Positions 23,533-36,892 of a stretch of DNA of 64,000 nt are shown here, piece by piece. Under the pieces are notes generated by a model that worked only from the letters and a program-made list of their open reading frames with translations, was not told the origin of the DNA and did no database searches. Origin of the DNA: Xiphydria camelus (lineage: Eukaryota > Arthropoda > Insecta > Hymenoptera > Xiphydriidae). Each line of letters opens with the position of its first letter. Position 1 is the first letter of the stretch. Made by a program: the position numbers and the translations under genes. The stretch is taken from contig OY783191.1 of NCBI GenBank assembly GCA_963678675.1, forward strand, positions 27,424,955 to 27,488,954, written 5' to 3'.

Positions 23533-24483
23533 CACTAAGAGAAAAATATAGTTCAACTAGGTAATGATATTTTAACTATATCTCTCTCTGCTGGAAGGAG
23601 CCCTGTGGCCTTAAACTTATTTTATAGTTTATACAAATGGTGCAGTGGATCATAAATTATACTATTCGTAACCAGAAAAATTCACTATCTATTCACCAAT
23701 TTAACACAAATTATTGTCATTTTGAATATATTAATTCTTCGTTGCTCACGTGGGGTGTAGGCGACACCCCAGCCTCCTTTGTTTGCATGCCACGCCTATT
23801 TTTTTTTTCGAGGTTGGCACTTTCAGCACCTTTCGAGAACATTTCATTAAAGAATTTAGCACCAAAAGCGCAAGACAAAACCGATTTGTTTATCCGACAG
23901 AACGCTGCAAAGTGTTAAAAAGTGATTTTTAACAATCTGTAATTAACTTAATATTTAATATTTTTCTATAAAACTTGTTCCAATTTGTTAATTTCTCCTT
24001 CGTTAATAAAACGAGAGTATGATAACTATCCTCAGTCTATTATTTATACTATTTTTTAATAAAAATCGGCAAGGAGATCTGAGCATCTGAAAACCGAGAC
24101 CTCATGTACCTACCGAGACTTCGAGTTTTATTTTCAATTAGAAAATTACAAAAATTATTTTTTTTAATGTTGAGATCATTAGGCAATATCTCAATCTTTA
24201 AAATAAACAAAAAAAAAGTATTAAAAAATTTCAATTTTTCACTAAGAGAACGTTAATTTTTAACTGGGGTGTAGGGTACACCCCAGGTCAGCTCTTATGT
24301 TTCAAAAACCCACGTGAGTAACGAAGGGTTAATTAGGAAACATATAGCTAAAATATTTTTTCGTGAATTTTACTATAAAATAGTTACGGAGACCAAAAAT
24401 TATAATTCAGATGACTATAAATCTTTCGTTATGGTTATATAGGTAGTAGAAAAAAAAGCATATATATCTTTTCTCTCTGCGTG
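23533..24483. mobile_element. Candidate TA-flanked MITE enclosing a piggyBac-like MITE
   Basis: CACTAAGAGAAAAATATA at 23533 and the complement of TATATCTTTTCTCTCTGCGTG ending at 24483 form imperfect TIRs flanked by TA (23531-23532 and 24484-24485). The element would be about 350 bp without the nested 23735-24328 insertion. Such CACTGAGAAAAA-like ends recur at 25593-25889. Confidence 0.45.
23735..24328. mobile_element. piggyBac-like MITE, 594 bp
   Basis: TTAA flanks both ends (23731-23734 and 24329-24332). The right end read inward is CCCTTCGTTACTCACGTGGG and the left is TTCTTCGTTGCTCACGTGGG. Each end also carries a small hairpin of the form GGGGTGTAGGCGACACCCC (23753) or GGGGTGTAGGGTACACCCC (24264). 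The open frames inside show no transposase. Confidence 0.7.
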
Positions 24484-24485
24484 TA

Positions 24486-25284
24486 CTTCAAAATACATAT
24501 AGGTATTCATTCTCGACGCTGTAAGATTTCGCGCGCGGACGCTGGAAATACACTGTTAAAAGTTTCCCTAATTTTCTGACGCGATAATGCATGAATGATG
24601 TACCTTAAATTTACAAAGTTGTATGTTTTTAATTTTAACAACCACGCATTTATCTTAATTTTAAATAACAATTTCGTAATTATTTTGTCTATTTTTTAAT
24701 TTGGAAGCATAACTGCAAAAATCCATTGTACATGTGGCTCTTTTTTTGAACTTTAAGGAAAGTGTGTGTAGTATTTGGAACACAGTTGTGTTTGATAAGA
24801 ACTCAAGTATTTTCCTGAAGATTAAGATATAAATATTTTTAATAGTACTCTTCGAATAACAATTTTTCGTAGCTTTCTTCTTATTATTATTTTGTACTAT
24901 ACATACTTATATTATAGAAACAGACACCTACACATATAGGTAGGAGAATGTACGATGTTTGACTGTATTAGAAGAAAAAGTTTGGCATATTCACTTAAAT
25001 TAGGTTTAATTACAATGAGCACTCATGATTTGATTATTTCGAATGTAATATACCCCTATATAATATAAATATCTTCACGGGAAACTTTATATCGATAAAA
25101 CCAAATTCTTAAGAATTGCCGTGTCTAATTCTAATTTGATGTAATATTTCAAAGCTTCTTTCCAATATACTATAAACACCATATAAAATGTACAAAATCT
25201 CTCTTCTCCGTGTACACAATCAGCGATATGCCCGCCAGTGCGCGAGATACGAAGGAGGATATGTGCAAAGTTATATCTCAGTTA
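24486..25284. other. AT-rich interval, no gene seen
   Basis: No coding region or paired ends were recognised. Confidence 0.5.
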
Positions 25285-25410
25285 GGGCCGGTTTTACCAA
25301 CACGGTATAAACGCGGTATAGCGCTATACTGAGAATAACCAGCAATAAGCCTTATGGTTATTCTCAGTATAGCGCTATACCGCGTTTATACCTGTTGGTA
25401 AAACCGGCCC
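25285..25410. mobile_element. 126-bp Harbinger-type MITE, copy 1
   Basis: GGGCCGGTTTTACCAACACG and its complement flank a palindromic core (CGGTATAGCGCTATACTGAG inverted). TTA flanks both ends (25282-25284 and 25411-25413). A copy differing at about one base is at 57102-57227. Confidence 0.85.
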
Positions 25411-25592
25411 TTAGGAAACTATTATATCGGAGGTATTATCATTTTTTCTTCCTTATTTTTCATTGAAATACGTAGCGTGAGACAACGGCATTGAATATCT
25501 GTAGCAATAAGTAAAGCGAATGATTTTTAATGTGTTCACCAATACGAGTTTGCAATAAATATACAGTAGGTATGTAAATCTCTAAGTAATTG

Positions 25593-25889
25593 CACTGCAA
25601 AAAAATGCGGTAAAATCAACCAAACATTTAGTTCAATAGTCGCAATTAAATATTTCATTAGCTGAAATAATATTCATTTGCCTGAACAATAAAACATTTT
25701 TTCTGCCGAACAAAATACATTTATTAAAAAAATATATTACTAAAGAAGCCAAGAAAGCATTTTGTCGGGTCAAATGAATTAACATTCACTAAATAATATT
25801 CATAAAATAATATTTGTGCTAATACAATATTTAATTGCGACTATTCAACAAAATGTTTAGTTGATTTTACCAAATTTTTTTCTCAGTCT
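25593..25889. mobile_element. Palindromic MITE of about 297 bp
   Basis: CACTGCAAAAAAATGCGGTA on the left mirrors TACCAAATTTTTTTCTCAGT on the right, and the inner arms (AATAGTCGCAATTAAATATT) are perfectly inverted. There is no coding capacity. The target duplication is not certain. Confidence 0.68.
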
Positions 25890-25916
25890 ACATAAGTGAT
25901 CGCACCGAGTAATGGA

Positions 25917-26172
25917 GCTGAATATCTGTACCTCAGAGCCAAACTATGTTAAGTCCATTTTTGCCGAAAGTGGGTTTTATATGTTAAGTTGTACTAAACG
26001 TTATATGTAAAGTCGACATAAATAACCTTGGGTTTTAAATTTGAGCTTCTTGCAATTTAAGTGACTTAAGTTATATGCGCAACAAAACAGAAAAAAATAT
26101 TTTAAACTCAATTATCTCAAAACTACCTTTTTGGACTTAACATAGTTTGGCTCTGAGGTACAGATATTCAGT
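25917..26172. mobile_element. MITE with TIRs of about 40 bp
   Basis: CTGAATATCTGTACCTCAGA on the left is inverted at the right end and the match runs on through GCCAAACTATGTTAAGTCC. A related single end (GCTCTGAGGTACTGATAT) is found at about 33008-33025. Confidence 0.7.
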
Positions 26173-29100
26173 AGGAAAATAGATTGGTAAATAGTCTAGT
26201 GCCAAGCCTCGATCTCTTTCAAAATATGTCATTGGTCTTTGATTTGTTATCATGGTAAATTTTTGCATATCAAGTATCTCCAATGATAAAAAAGGTATAA
26301 CATTCCAACGTAAAAAATACTTTTTCACTCACTTTAACAGTAGCCGAATAAAAATACAGCTAAAATATCCAGAATGGTTCCATACCGGTATAGCCTATAG
26401 TTTCGCCGCTTCTTAAGGTATTTCCATGGTTTTGCGTTTTTTTTACGAATCTCATGAAATTTTGCCAATCAAAAGACTGAAATATTACCCATCGATTCCC
26501 AAAATTTCAAAACGCTGAGCCACGTAGTTTAAGAGAAAATGTTAATTCAAAGTAGCATTTTCTACACTGACTTTCAATGGCTAACATGTAGAAAGACGGT
26601 ACCTCAGTGACGTTTTGAGCTATAACTACAGAACCAATCTTACAATGTTAAAGAAAAACTAACGGCGAATAAAATGATATTGTAGGATTATGTTCATAAA
26701 AACTCGAAGTGCTGAGCCATATAGTTTCAGAGAAATTATAACTTAAAAACTGAGATTTTTCTTGAAACTGCAAAGTGGTGGGGACGAGTAACGATGATGT
26801 GGCAACAGTGCGCACAGCTGATTTAGCCCTCTCCTGTGACTATGGGACTCAGTAGTACTTTTGCTACCGGAGAGGGGATAGCCAGTAGCATGGCGCGGCA
26901 GCCCCCACTACGGCACGTAGTGGCAGGCACATAGCGGTATTCTAAGGAGAGAGAAGCACTGTTGCCACGATTATCGGGCCAGGCAGTGTATATGTGTGAG
27001 GTACATTTGTACACAGGAGGTCTCTATGTAGCAAGGAGCTCAGAGTACAGAGTTACTCAAAAGTTTCGTTCGTGCGTAATACAGTTTGTGATCAGTTGTA
27101 CTAAGTCCTGAAGCAAACAATGTGAATACGACTGTCACCATTGAAATACTTTAATTCGCTAGCCGAAGCGCCGCCTGCTTACTTCTGTTACGAGTTGACT
27201 TGATCGCAAAAGTAGGTGGATCTAGTACAGGGATCGCACTCTTACTATTGGCCAACATGGCACGAATTGGCGAAGTTAGGCCACGCACATTCTCTATGTC
27301 TCAGTAGTAAAACTCAGTTTTGCATTCTAATTTTTTTGGCAATAAGAAAATGTTACATATCTACGATTCTTTAGTATTGTCATTAGAAAATGAATTACTT
27401 TTTAATGCAGAAAATCATTTCATACATTATAATGAACTGTTTTCGTATACTCTGAAAAATAGATCGATAGAAATACTATAGGTATGTTTAGTTGCCAGTG
27501 TTATAAAAATACTTTTTATGGTATTGCCATCAATTTTGTCAGTTGCCAGTAGTATCTATATACAAAACAAAGTACAACACCAACCATATTCTTTCCCGAG
27601 TGCAATGATAAAATACGTATGAGCGAAAATTAAAGCAGTTAAAGTTTTCTTCTTATTAATAAAAATTTTGATCATCTCATTGATTCTGTGAAAAGCGTCA
27701 AACGCTTTGACGGAGCTTCAAAATTAGAAAGTTTAAACATTGCATTTCACTCAAAACCATTCTAATTTTGTCTGTATAATGATTTCCAATATTTTTGTAG
27801 GTATATATCTGAAGCATGGCATGTATTATATATATCAAAAAAATAACCTTGCATTAAAAATCGGAACTGTGTATATTGGAAATATGAAGCAGTTCTAAAG
27901 AAAGCCTTTCGCATTTTTTTCATCATAAATGCTCTGTAACTGTTTCCAGTTGCTAATTAAAATAGTCCTAACGTTTTAAGAATGTTCTCCACTATTGGTT
28001 CCAATAACGTACTTTTCCAGATTTTTTAACAGCACAATTTTAAAATACTTATCTCCAACAATATTTCTACTAATTAATAAATAACGCGTATGATTGTGAT
28101 AGTAACGAAAACTAATTTCGATTAAGACGTAGTATATCTAGAAATTTACTTCATACGTACTTACGCTGCTACTACGATTGATTAACAAATAATTTACGAT
28201 CATTATTTACGTAATATTATGTACTGTAAACTACAGAGCAATGCCTATTTATTTGAGGAGATTATCCTCAGATTTTGACACAGTTGTTATTCGCATATTT
28301 AGATTTGAATTTAAATTCTCAAATGAACTTTTTCGATAACAAAGTAGGATTCAAATTTTTCAATTTAGTCACTTTCAACGAGCATGAATCGCGGAATTTT
28401 TGAGACGTTGACAAAATTTTGAGTACCTATATTGAGGCAGAATACGTAATATAGCCTTTTTTGACGCAGGTTTACCGAGATAACGACATCATGCCTCTGC
28501 AACATTTGCCCTGACTTCATTTTCGACGATTACAATTTCAATATTATACTTTAAGTCTTCCAAAATGATGCCAGTTCAATATCGTTATTTTTTTTATTAA
28601 TCCATATACATTTTATATTGCCAAAACTAAGAGTCGAGCGAACTTTCAGGAGCAATTTTAATTTCAAAACGCAAGTTTCCTACCAAAAAAAGAATCTTTC
28701 TTTACGTGCAACCGCATGTCCTACAATCTCCAGTAATTTTCATTCAAATCGAAACATTCGCGTCGAGAGTATTTTGGAAGCAAGGCACGCGTGCGTAAAC
28801 GTAGTCATCCTCGAGAACAAAGGATAAGCAATGAAAGAGGAGGGTTCCAATAATTCGTCGATTTCTTATTATTTTTTACACGAAAATAACGAGGAAAACA
28901 GGATTTCGAAAGACCCAAAGAACGTCGTATACGAAGAGATGACGAACAAGGGTCTCCCTCCTCGTTTCTTACTTTTTCTATCATATGGTATACTATTATA
29001 TTCTCTATTATTTCCACGAAACTTCGTCAAAAGCGAAATTTACGTTGGAAATATTCCGAAAATGTTGCATACGCGCGTGTTCGATGCTATCTTCGAGAAT

Positions 29101-29700
29101 AGAGAATTACCAATGAGAAAGAAAGTTCTACTTCGTCCGCGCGTGGAAATTGCCCGACTATAGGCCCCATATAAATACATTATCAGGGCTTCCACAAAAC
29201 GGAAATTACTTCATCAGTCGCTTGATCAAAGACAAAATAAGGCCTAGTCCGGCATTCGAGACACCTTTACGAATGCTAGCTGAGAGTCGATTCAAAATAT
29301 ACGACATCTATAGCCTATATACGGGGCCGAGATAAAATGCGCGACACGCCTAACTAGGATCTGTCGTGGCATTTACATAGTCTAGCTTTGGATACGGCTA
29401 TGAAACGTTTTCTATGTGGAATTCGTACATCTATCTCATTCCTCACCCCTTTCAACGCCGAGAAAATAAGGATTTCGAAAGAAAGTCCTACTGGAACCTT
29501 GTTTCTCGCTCCTTACTCTTTCCGTCGCATCATAGCATTTATGATAAATCACTTTCTCTCGACAACCTCCCGCATTTAGGAGGCCAAAAGCTCTTCCCAG
29601 GCAGAAACGTTCATCCCACGATTCTTGATTCTCAAGGAGGAGCTGTGTAACGTCGCGCGAAGGTCGAAAATAGGTGAATTTCCAAAAATATAAAAAAATA
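26173..29700. other. Long AT-rich interval without a supported gene
   Basis: Open frames at 26823-27014, 28618-29163 and 29150-29650 have no domain or splice support. No paired ends or RNA genes were recognised. It may be intergenic or intronic. Confidence 0.4.
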
Positions 29701-29719
29701 CCTGACCATACAACTAATT

Positions 29720-30683
29720 CTTGAAGATAGCGGCTCAGCAGTTCACCAGCTCGCGAACCAAAAATTCAATATACAGTGTAAACGTACTGCGTATAGTGCG
29801 GCGTTCTAGCGGCGCACGTTATCCTTCCGCCGGAAATTCGCCTCGCAAAAGTTCCATACCTATCATGTGCGCGCGCGAGCTCCTCGCGTGCGCGGTACAC
29901 GTGGAACTCGACCCGACGTACTCACGGCTTCGCTGGGACGCGCGCCGCGAGTCTCTCGGCACTCAAATTTTACGGTACGTTCCGTACACCATGTATTTTA
30001 TCGTTGAGGAGTACCTACGATCGTGGCGTCGTATTTGACTCGGAGAGCCGTACAGGCGCCTCTCTTAGAGGTCATCGCTGTGTACATCCGCAGGCGAGTA
30101 ACGTACGAAGCTCAGCGCGTACTTTTGAGGTTAAATCGAAATTTGCCCGTCGCAACAAGACGACTGCTTCTAGGTTAGGCCGGAGTCAGGGGCCGAGCGC
30201 GGCGGCGTCTCGGCTCCGGTTACTCCTTTTCGAAGACGTAAATTGGGGATTCACCCGCGTGTCCGTCCCTCAATTCGACGTTCTCGAACGACGCGAGGAA
30301 CGAACGGACGTGCGGGTAACGCGAACACCTACCCACGGTCGCGCGCGACACGCGAAGGCAACGTAGAATCGTCGCGCGACACTTCGCGAGCCCCAAAAAG
30401 GGTGGACCGCGAGAAAAAGCAAGCGGCGCGGCACGGGCGATGCGAGAGGAAAAAAAGGGCGAGTCCGCGCGGGCACACACAAAGTGGGCCTCTGTCGTCC
30501 GAGGATCAAAACTCGGGTAATCTGTTGAATTTTACCTCGGTTCGAAGGTACGGGGAATCCTGCGCGTCCTGCTGCGAGGCCGGCCGGCCTCTCCGTATCG
30601 CCGAGTTCCGCGCCGGCGAGGAGAACGTCGTATAGCTATCGGACCATTCGAGTCGCAGGTCGCCGCTCCCTGAGAGATCACTG

Positions 30684-30735
<52 letters not shown>

Positions 30736-31660
30736 CGCGTGTGCAGACCCCGGGCCGCCTTGCATCGGTTCCTCGCGGCGAGGGTCCCGCCGCCCGATCG
30801 TTCGTCCTCTCCGCGACGATCACCCCTGGTAGCATCGTCGGCGAAGATCCCCACGGAGATCCCGTCCCGCGCGGCCTTCCTCTCGATACACGGTTCTCGC
30901 GTTATTTCCGGCCCGCGCAAAGCACTCGGCGACCGCGAGAGCTTCTACACGGGAGCGCGCGATAGGCCCGAGAACGCGCGGCGCACACGGAGCGGGGGCC
31001 CTCCTCTCCTGCACGATACGCGAGAACTTCCCCCGCGCGCGCGGGGGCCCTGAAATCCTGGCGCGCGGCTCGCTCGAAAACCTCGCCCGCGCGACCCGTG
31101 CTCGGCGATCGAATATTCACCGACCCCCGCTTATCAAGGACGACGTCCTTAGACGCAAATAACTCCGAAACCGAGGGGCTTTTCGCGGGTGATCGCCCCT
31201 CTGGTGGCGGTGGCTGGCGAGCCGACCACACACTCGCGAATATCGCAGCACTCGGGCTCGCTCGCACACGCGCGTACCCGATGACGGCGGCGATGGCGGT
31301 GTCAGCGGAGAACGGTAACGAACTCTCGCGCGCGGATTACTTATCCTGCTCTCGTCGTTTTTACGCGGAGCGCGAGCGCGTGTGCGTGCGTACGTTGCCG
31401 AACGAGCGCGTGCACGCGTGCTCCGGGACACCACTCCGGGACGTGCCTCGCGCGATGGCTCGACGTCGCCATCTGCACGCCGCGGCCGGAGGCGAGTTTT
31501 GCGAATCCTCGCGATTCGCGAATTGACCGACCGCTGCGCGCGCGTTAAGCCGCATTTGGCGCGGGCGCGAAACGCGTCCGACCAATCGGCGCGCGCTCTC
31601 GTGAACTCGCCGCGGGTTTTGTCGCTTGGAATCGATGACACAATACTCGTTGAGTATTGG
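29720..31660. promoter_or_regulatory. GC/CpG-rich island with GAGA tract, probable promoter region
   Basis: Base composition changes abruptly to GC-rich with very frequent CG dinucleotides (for example GCGCGCGCGGGGGCC near 31034). The many overlapping open frames on both strands are expected from this composition. A CT repeat at 30685-30737 would be a GAGA-factor-type site on the minus strand. No exon could be assigned, so the gene it serves is unknown. Confidence 0.4.
30685..30737 (+). repeat. (CT)n microsatellite
   Basis: About 26 CT units interrupted by one CCC. On the opposite strand this is a GAGA tract of the kind found at insect promoters. Confidence 0.9.
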
Positions 31661-32529
31661 GAGAGATGAAATGATGTTCGAACTGCGTCGAGGAATTTTT
31701 AGGTGTTTTTTATGGACTTGTTTGCCAGTTGGTTTTCTTCCGTTGAGGTTTAAATGGAACACGCGATTTTATTAAGTGCAGTACCATAGTACTCTGACAG
31801 CCCGTGCAAATTTTCAGACCAATTTCAGCACTTTCAGACTATTTTTACTATTCAAGGACGTCTTTAAGACTAATTATTGTATCTAAAAGTCGTCTTTTAG
31901 TGGGACTTAAGACGTTTCGAAGACATCTTTTAGTTCGTGCGCTATCTGGGTAGTAGATTACGTTACGCGTCATTACATTGAATGTGCTGTATTCGAATTT
32001 TGTAACGCCTTCGGAGATAGCCTAGCGAGTATGAACTCGAGACGCCATCTTGAATGCAATTGGAGACGAGACGTAATGTAGATTCCAGAAAAAAAGGCGT
32101 TTAATTTACGTTCGTTTCTCTCTTATCGAGTAAAAGTTGTTTGGAAATCCGCAAAATGTCTTTCAAACTTTATATTTCTACATAAACGCCACGCGATAAT
32201 TCGCCGATACGATGATTTTCCTTTCCTCAATATTCGTTCCGCCATTAAATTTCCCTGAAGCTGCAGTAATAAAAATACGAAATAATAGGGAATTCGTTAC
32301 AGCGTAAAGACTGACGGGTAAAAATCGAATTATGAAACAAATTAAAGGATGCTGTAGCAGCGATCGAGTTATTTATAATCGTGCAGTAAAAGGGGAAAAA
32401 GGTTGTAAAGATTACAGCCGTGGAGTCGTGGCGATCTACCGAAGCGACTTGATTGGTCAAACGCAATTAGGCGTGGCCAATTGCACGCATCCATTGTTGG
32501 CCCTGCAACGATATAGCGTTATGACCTGT
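31661..32529. other. Interval downstream of the GC-rich island, no gene seen
   Basis: GC content drops to the window average after 31650. No domain-bearing frame or paired ends were found. Confidence 0.4.
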
Positions 32530-32532
32530 TCA

Positions 32533-33478
32533 CAGAGGGTGCATTCAGCAGATCATTCCGCTCCGCAACAGTTGTGGAGCAGCTCAGTAAAAATCTGCTG
32601 AACGCGCATTCTACCGAGCGCTCCAAGTGAGCGCAAGTGGTAGCGGTCGCCATGTTTTGTAGCGAAGAAGAGTTTAGGCCATCACACGTGAAAAAACGTA
32701 AGCAGTAACAGTAAGGATTGACCAATCAGAAAGCCTGTTTAAGCATAATTCCGTAAGAATGATATTTCTGATTAGTCAATCCTTACTGTTACTGCTTACG
32801 TTTTTTCACGTGTGATGGCCCTTACCGTCCAGCGCTCCCGCTCACTTCCATCCGAAGAAGTTTTGGCGCATTTTATGAATGATGTCGAGCGGTGTGAACC
32901 GATGTGTCGAATTCCGTCTGTCGTGCGACGGAACATCTTATATTTTATGTATTATTACGAAAAAAATTACATTTTCTTGCCACCGGCAATGGAGTTAATA
33001 CTGTTTAGCTCTGAGGTACTGATATAAACAACACAATATTTTGTAACCAGAGATAACACCGGACAACAGTGATTTTGTTACTCGAACCAAACCAGGTGAT
33101 TCTTATAGATTTATGTGCGCTAAAAACGAATCTAACTCAAATTTGCATACCACGTCAGGATTTTTAAATACTTGAAGTTAAATATAAGAAAACGGGCGAT
33201 TTTGGCCATATTCACGGGTCTATTACTAACTAAAAAATGTTTCTTTTCGAACTTTTTAATACATTAGTTTATTGTTTCTAAACGATTTTACAAAGCCAAA
33301 TTTCAATCCCAAAGTACGATTTTTCAAAGCTAAAGTACGATAAGTCGATCATTTAAATCCACTGCGCCACGCGCCTAATGTATCGCAGGCCACGGCCAGA
33401 ACTTGTCAGCAGAACAGAGAGCGCTACTTCTGAGCGTACTGAGCGGTAGCGGTTTATGCTCGATCTGCTGAATGCAAC
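32533..33478. mobile_element. Candidate element with GCATTCAGCAGATC ends
   Basis: GGGTGCATTCAGCAGATC (about 32538) is inverted as GATCTGCTGAATGCAACC (about 33453). The interior includes a 145-bp MITE and no transposase. The ends are short and the target duplication is not visible, so this is tentative. Confidence 0.35.
32677..32821. mobile_element. 145-bp palindromic MITE
   Basis: GGCCATCACACGTGAAAAAA and its complement bound arms of about 58 bp that match through GTAAGCAGTAACAGTAAGGA. TTA flanks both ends (32674-32676 and 32822-32824), the pattern of Harbinger-type MITEs. Confidence 0.75.
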
Positions 33479-34821
33479 CAGTCTCTCATTCTCGTGATTC
33501 ATTTGACGAATGGTATACTCTGTGTAGAATGATTTTGAGCAAAAAATGAAAGACACTCATATTTATTCTCGAAAAGAATGATAAATTTTAAAGAAAATAT
33601 GAGAATGTAAATGGAAGGGATTATTGCTTTGTAAACGATTAAAAAGTAAGAGAAATATTTAGAAATTGCAAAAGGAATACTCGTCGTACTTACTTTTTAT
33701 ACTTTTACCTCTCTTTATTTTTCGCCCCTCTTTTCTTAACATAGGTATACCTATACAAAGTAATCAAAATAAAATTTCTTATTTGGAAATTGAATGCAAT
33801 GAAAATAAAAAATATTACCCACGTAATAGTGATGCTCCTTTTTTGTGGGTTTTGTTTGTAGCTTTTTAAGTCTATTGAAAAATTTGTATTTTTAATTGTT
33901 TTTGACCAAAATCTAAATTTTAAGCATGAAAATTGACTGAATACAGTAATTGAAAGAATAGTTACATGGACCGAACTTGTTTAACAAATTTAAATGCAAC
34001 AAAAATTACGCTCTTACGAAAAAAAAACTAAGTAGGTACTGGAAGAATGAAATTACTACAGAGGGGGGACTATAATACTAAAATTCAGTAGTTATTACAT
34101 ACTACCAAATCCAATAGTTTCCTATAGTACTTTCGTTCTTGCAATAGTATTTTTCTATAAGGCCAGATAAATTATGAAACTAAGCAAATGTAATAATGAA
34201 AAGGGACAAAGCTATGTACCTTCATTAAAATGAAAGTAAGTATGTACTTCTTTCATACAGAATCGCGCCTGGCATGTAAAAAATTTTGAAGATAAAGTGC
34301 TTTTTTGTTAAATCAAGGATACATTATAGAATTCACAAATACTTGCTCCCATACCCGACTGCTTTCCTTTCCACTTGTTGACAAACTGGATAAAACTGGC
34401 TGCAAAAATTCAATATCTTTTTTATTTTAAAACTTATAGGTACCGAATGAATCTTATAGCTCTTTGATGCCAAACATGCATCTTCAGTTTGTAGGATTTG
34501 ATTGAAATTAAACAGTAATAAATGCAGTTATTAATAGATGAGACATTTAGGTCAAAACATTCCTTAATTCTAATCGTCATAAGTTAATTTTATAAACGAA
34601 GTATTTAGCGTACAGAAAGAACGGAACGAATCACTTACGGTACTATCTCAATAACTTTCCAGGCTCGAAACTGCGGGAGTCGAAACGGAAAGTTAACGAG
34701 TGTCTTCACCGATAGTACTGCGCTGGGCTAAGCTCCGACCCTTGTTTTATTCACATGCGCTTATTACTCCGTATTCGTTAAGGTGGAATTTGAGTAACCG
34801 AATTCGGTTGCTTAGCTAAAG
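33479..34821. other. AT-rich interval, no gene seen
   Basis: No coding region, RNA gene or paired ends were recognised. Confidence 0.45.
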
Positions 34822-34823
34822 TA

Positions 34824-35330
34824 TTGGGTTGATGCAAAAGTTCGTCCCGTTTTCATCAGTAGAAGGCATTGAATCGCAAAACCAAAGTGCTATCTACTTC
34901 ACACGTGTGAAGTTTTGGTGTTAGTTGATAGTAGGAGAACGTCAGAGAATATTTGGGGAAAAAATTGTGTTATTTGATTATTTTTTTTGGAATTTTGTTA
35001 AACATAATTTCTGTCACAAAACTTTCGGAACCATTTACGGCACCCTCATCTTATACATCCATATTTTTTTTGCGGACGCGAAGCATTCTTACCATTTCAG
35101 AAACTAAAAAGCATAATATGTCGAAAATGCTCCTTATTTTCTTCCACTTTTAATGCTTAACAAAATTCAAAAAACACAACCTAATAACACAATTTTTCTC
35201 CCAATGTTCTCTGAAATTCCTACTATCAAATAACACCAAAACTTCACTCGAGTGAAGTAGATAGCACTTTGGTCTTGCGATTCAATGCCTTCTACTGATA
35301 AAAACGGGACGAACTTTTGCATCAACCCAA
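34824..35330. mobile_element. mariner-type MITE, 507 bp
   Basis: TTGGGTTGATGCAAAAGTTC and its exact complement sit at the ends, flanked by TA at 34822-34823 and 35331-35332. The arms match over about 140 bp (through CACTTTGGT/ACCAAAGTG, TCACACGTGTGA versus TCACTCGAGTGA, and further inward). TTGGGTTGATGCAAAAGTTCG is a mariner-type terminus. No transposase frame remains. Confidence 0.8.
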
Positions 35331-35332
35331 TA

Positions 35333-36892
35333 CATCGAACCTGTACCCACGCATACGATACGCAGTATCGTTCGGTATAAACTTGGATGCATATGCCGGG
35401 CGATCGCCAAAAATGACCTTATCGTTCTAGATTCGAAATATACTTTATTCATTTCTTTCGATATATGTAGCTATACATACATACTATCGGTAGCAGTCGA
35501 TTGTAAATTTACAATGAGATGGAATCTGGAGCGTGTCTTTTCCCGTAGATGTCAAGTGGCACTATCCCCGATTCATTTCCACGCGAAGTAATAGTGTCGA
35601 CATTCGAATTCGAAAAAATTTGTACTACGAAAGTAATGCTTCATGCCGCAAATATTCTAGAGAACTCCGAGTGCAGACGGATTATTGAGTTATCTTACCT
35701 AATATTTTTGCTGCCATAAATTTTTAAGGCATAAAAATGTATTTTTTCTTGTTGCTGTAATCCCTACGTCACTTTATCGTATAGCAATGCTGCTATTCGT
35801 TCGACTATCACAAATCTTCTCAAGATTGATAGGCAAAAACTAGAATGCAAAGATATCCGAAAGAAAATCAGCGCAATATAATCACGATATCGCAGGAAAA
35901 GGCTCGGAGGTTTATGTTTCTAAAAATATCAATCAACTCTCATCGCTTTGTCTTGATTAACCTTTGATAGCTTTATTGGCAAATGAATGCGTGTAATAAT
36001 ATATATTATATTCGTCAATATTGTATATATATATATATACAATAATATATATATTAATATTTTATTTCGTCATGTTTTTCTCTTTCCATAAATTAAATAA
36101 ATAACACTTGATTGCGATATAATTAAACAAAATATTTTACAAAAGTAAATAGCTGGTATAGGTATACGTATAGCCAGGTGTTTCAGTGAAGAATGAGATA
36201 GGTGTTACTTTGACGTTCGTTTTGAAAGTAATTAGACATCCGAAGCGTTTCGACGATAAAAAAAACATCGGCGAAATTGTACAATGCAACTAGATGTCCA
36301 TCTTCTCCCTTCAGGACGTTTTCGAATTCTCATCTTCGTTTCGTTGGTGTCTACATCCACACGTGCATTCAGTCGATATTTATCTCCTCCAACCGCAATG
36401 ATCAATAAGCAAAAGTTAGACTGGCTGTTTTATAGATTAAATAAAAACTATACATTTTGTTTTCTATGAGACACGCCTCTACCTATATTCGACCAAAAAG
36501 CGAGAAACATTTCAACAGCTTGGCCTGTGACTACGCGATAATTCGTTGACTCCCGTAAACGGTATAAAATTCTAGAACCGGCGTGAGACTATCGAGAAAG
36601 TGAAGAAATAGAGAAAGAAAATTTGTAAAGATTACGATTACAAAGCTACGGAAATTGCTACGATCAAAAGTTCTCCGCGTGAATCAAGAGTCAAAGAATC
36701 GGAGAATTACTCGACAAGAAGGGCGCAATCTCGAGCGAGGTACAATGCACGGGAGAACCACGATGTCGCAGACGTTCCTTTTCGGTTGCGTCGCCGTTGG
36801 GTTCGCTTTTCAAAATCGCACGATATTGCAGGTATTAGAGTAGGCTGAGGTACTGAGAGGCAAGACGGTCATTTACTAGGCGTAGCGTAGGG
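35333..36892. other. Interval 3' of the USP2-type gene
   Basis: This region is downstream of the stop codon at 36893 and should include the 3' UTR of the minus-strand gene, though no polyadenylation site could be fixed. An (AT)n hairpin lies at about 36025-36055. Confidence 0.4.

Noticed and set aside
28618..29650. Series of 60-110 codon frames
   Set aside because: No domains, no conserved motifs and no consistent splice sites.
31279..31313. Possible first coding exon (ATG with GTAACG donor-like site)
   Set aside because: Only about 12 codons, no downstream exon identified; not supportable as a feature.
30004..31641. Many overlapping open frames on both strands in the GC-rich island
   Set aside because: Stop codons are rare at this composition; the frames are Arg/Ala-rich, overlap one another and have no domain.
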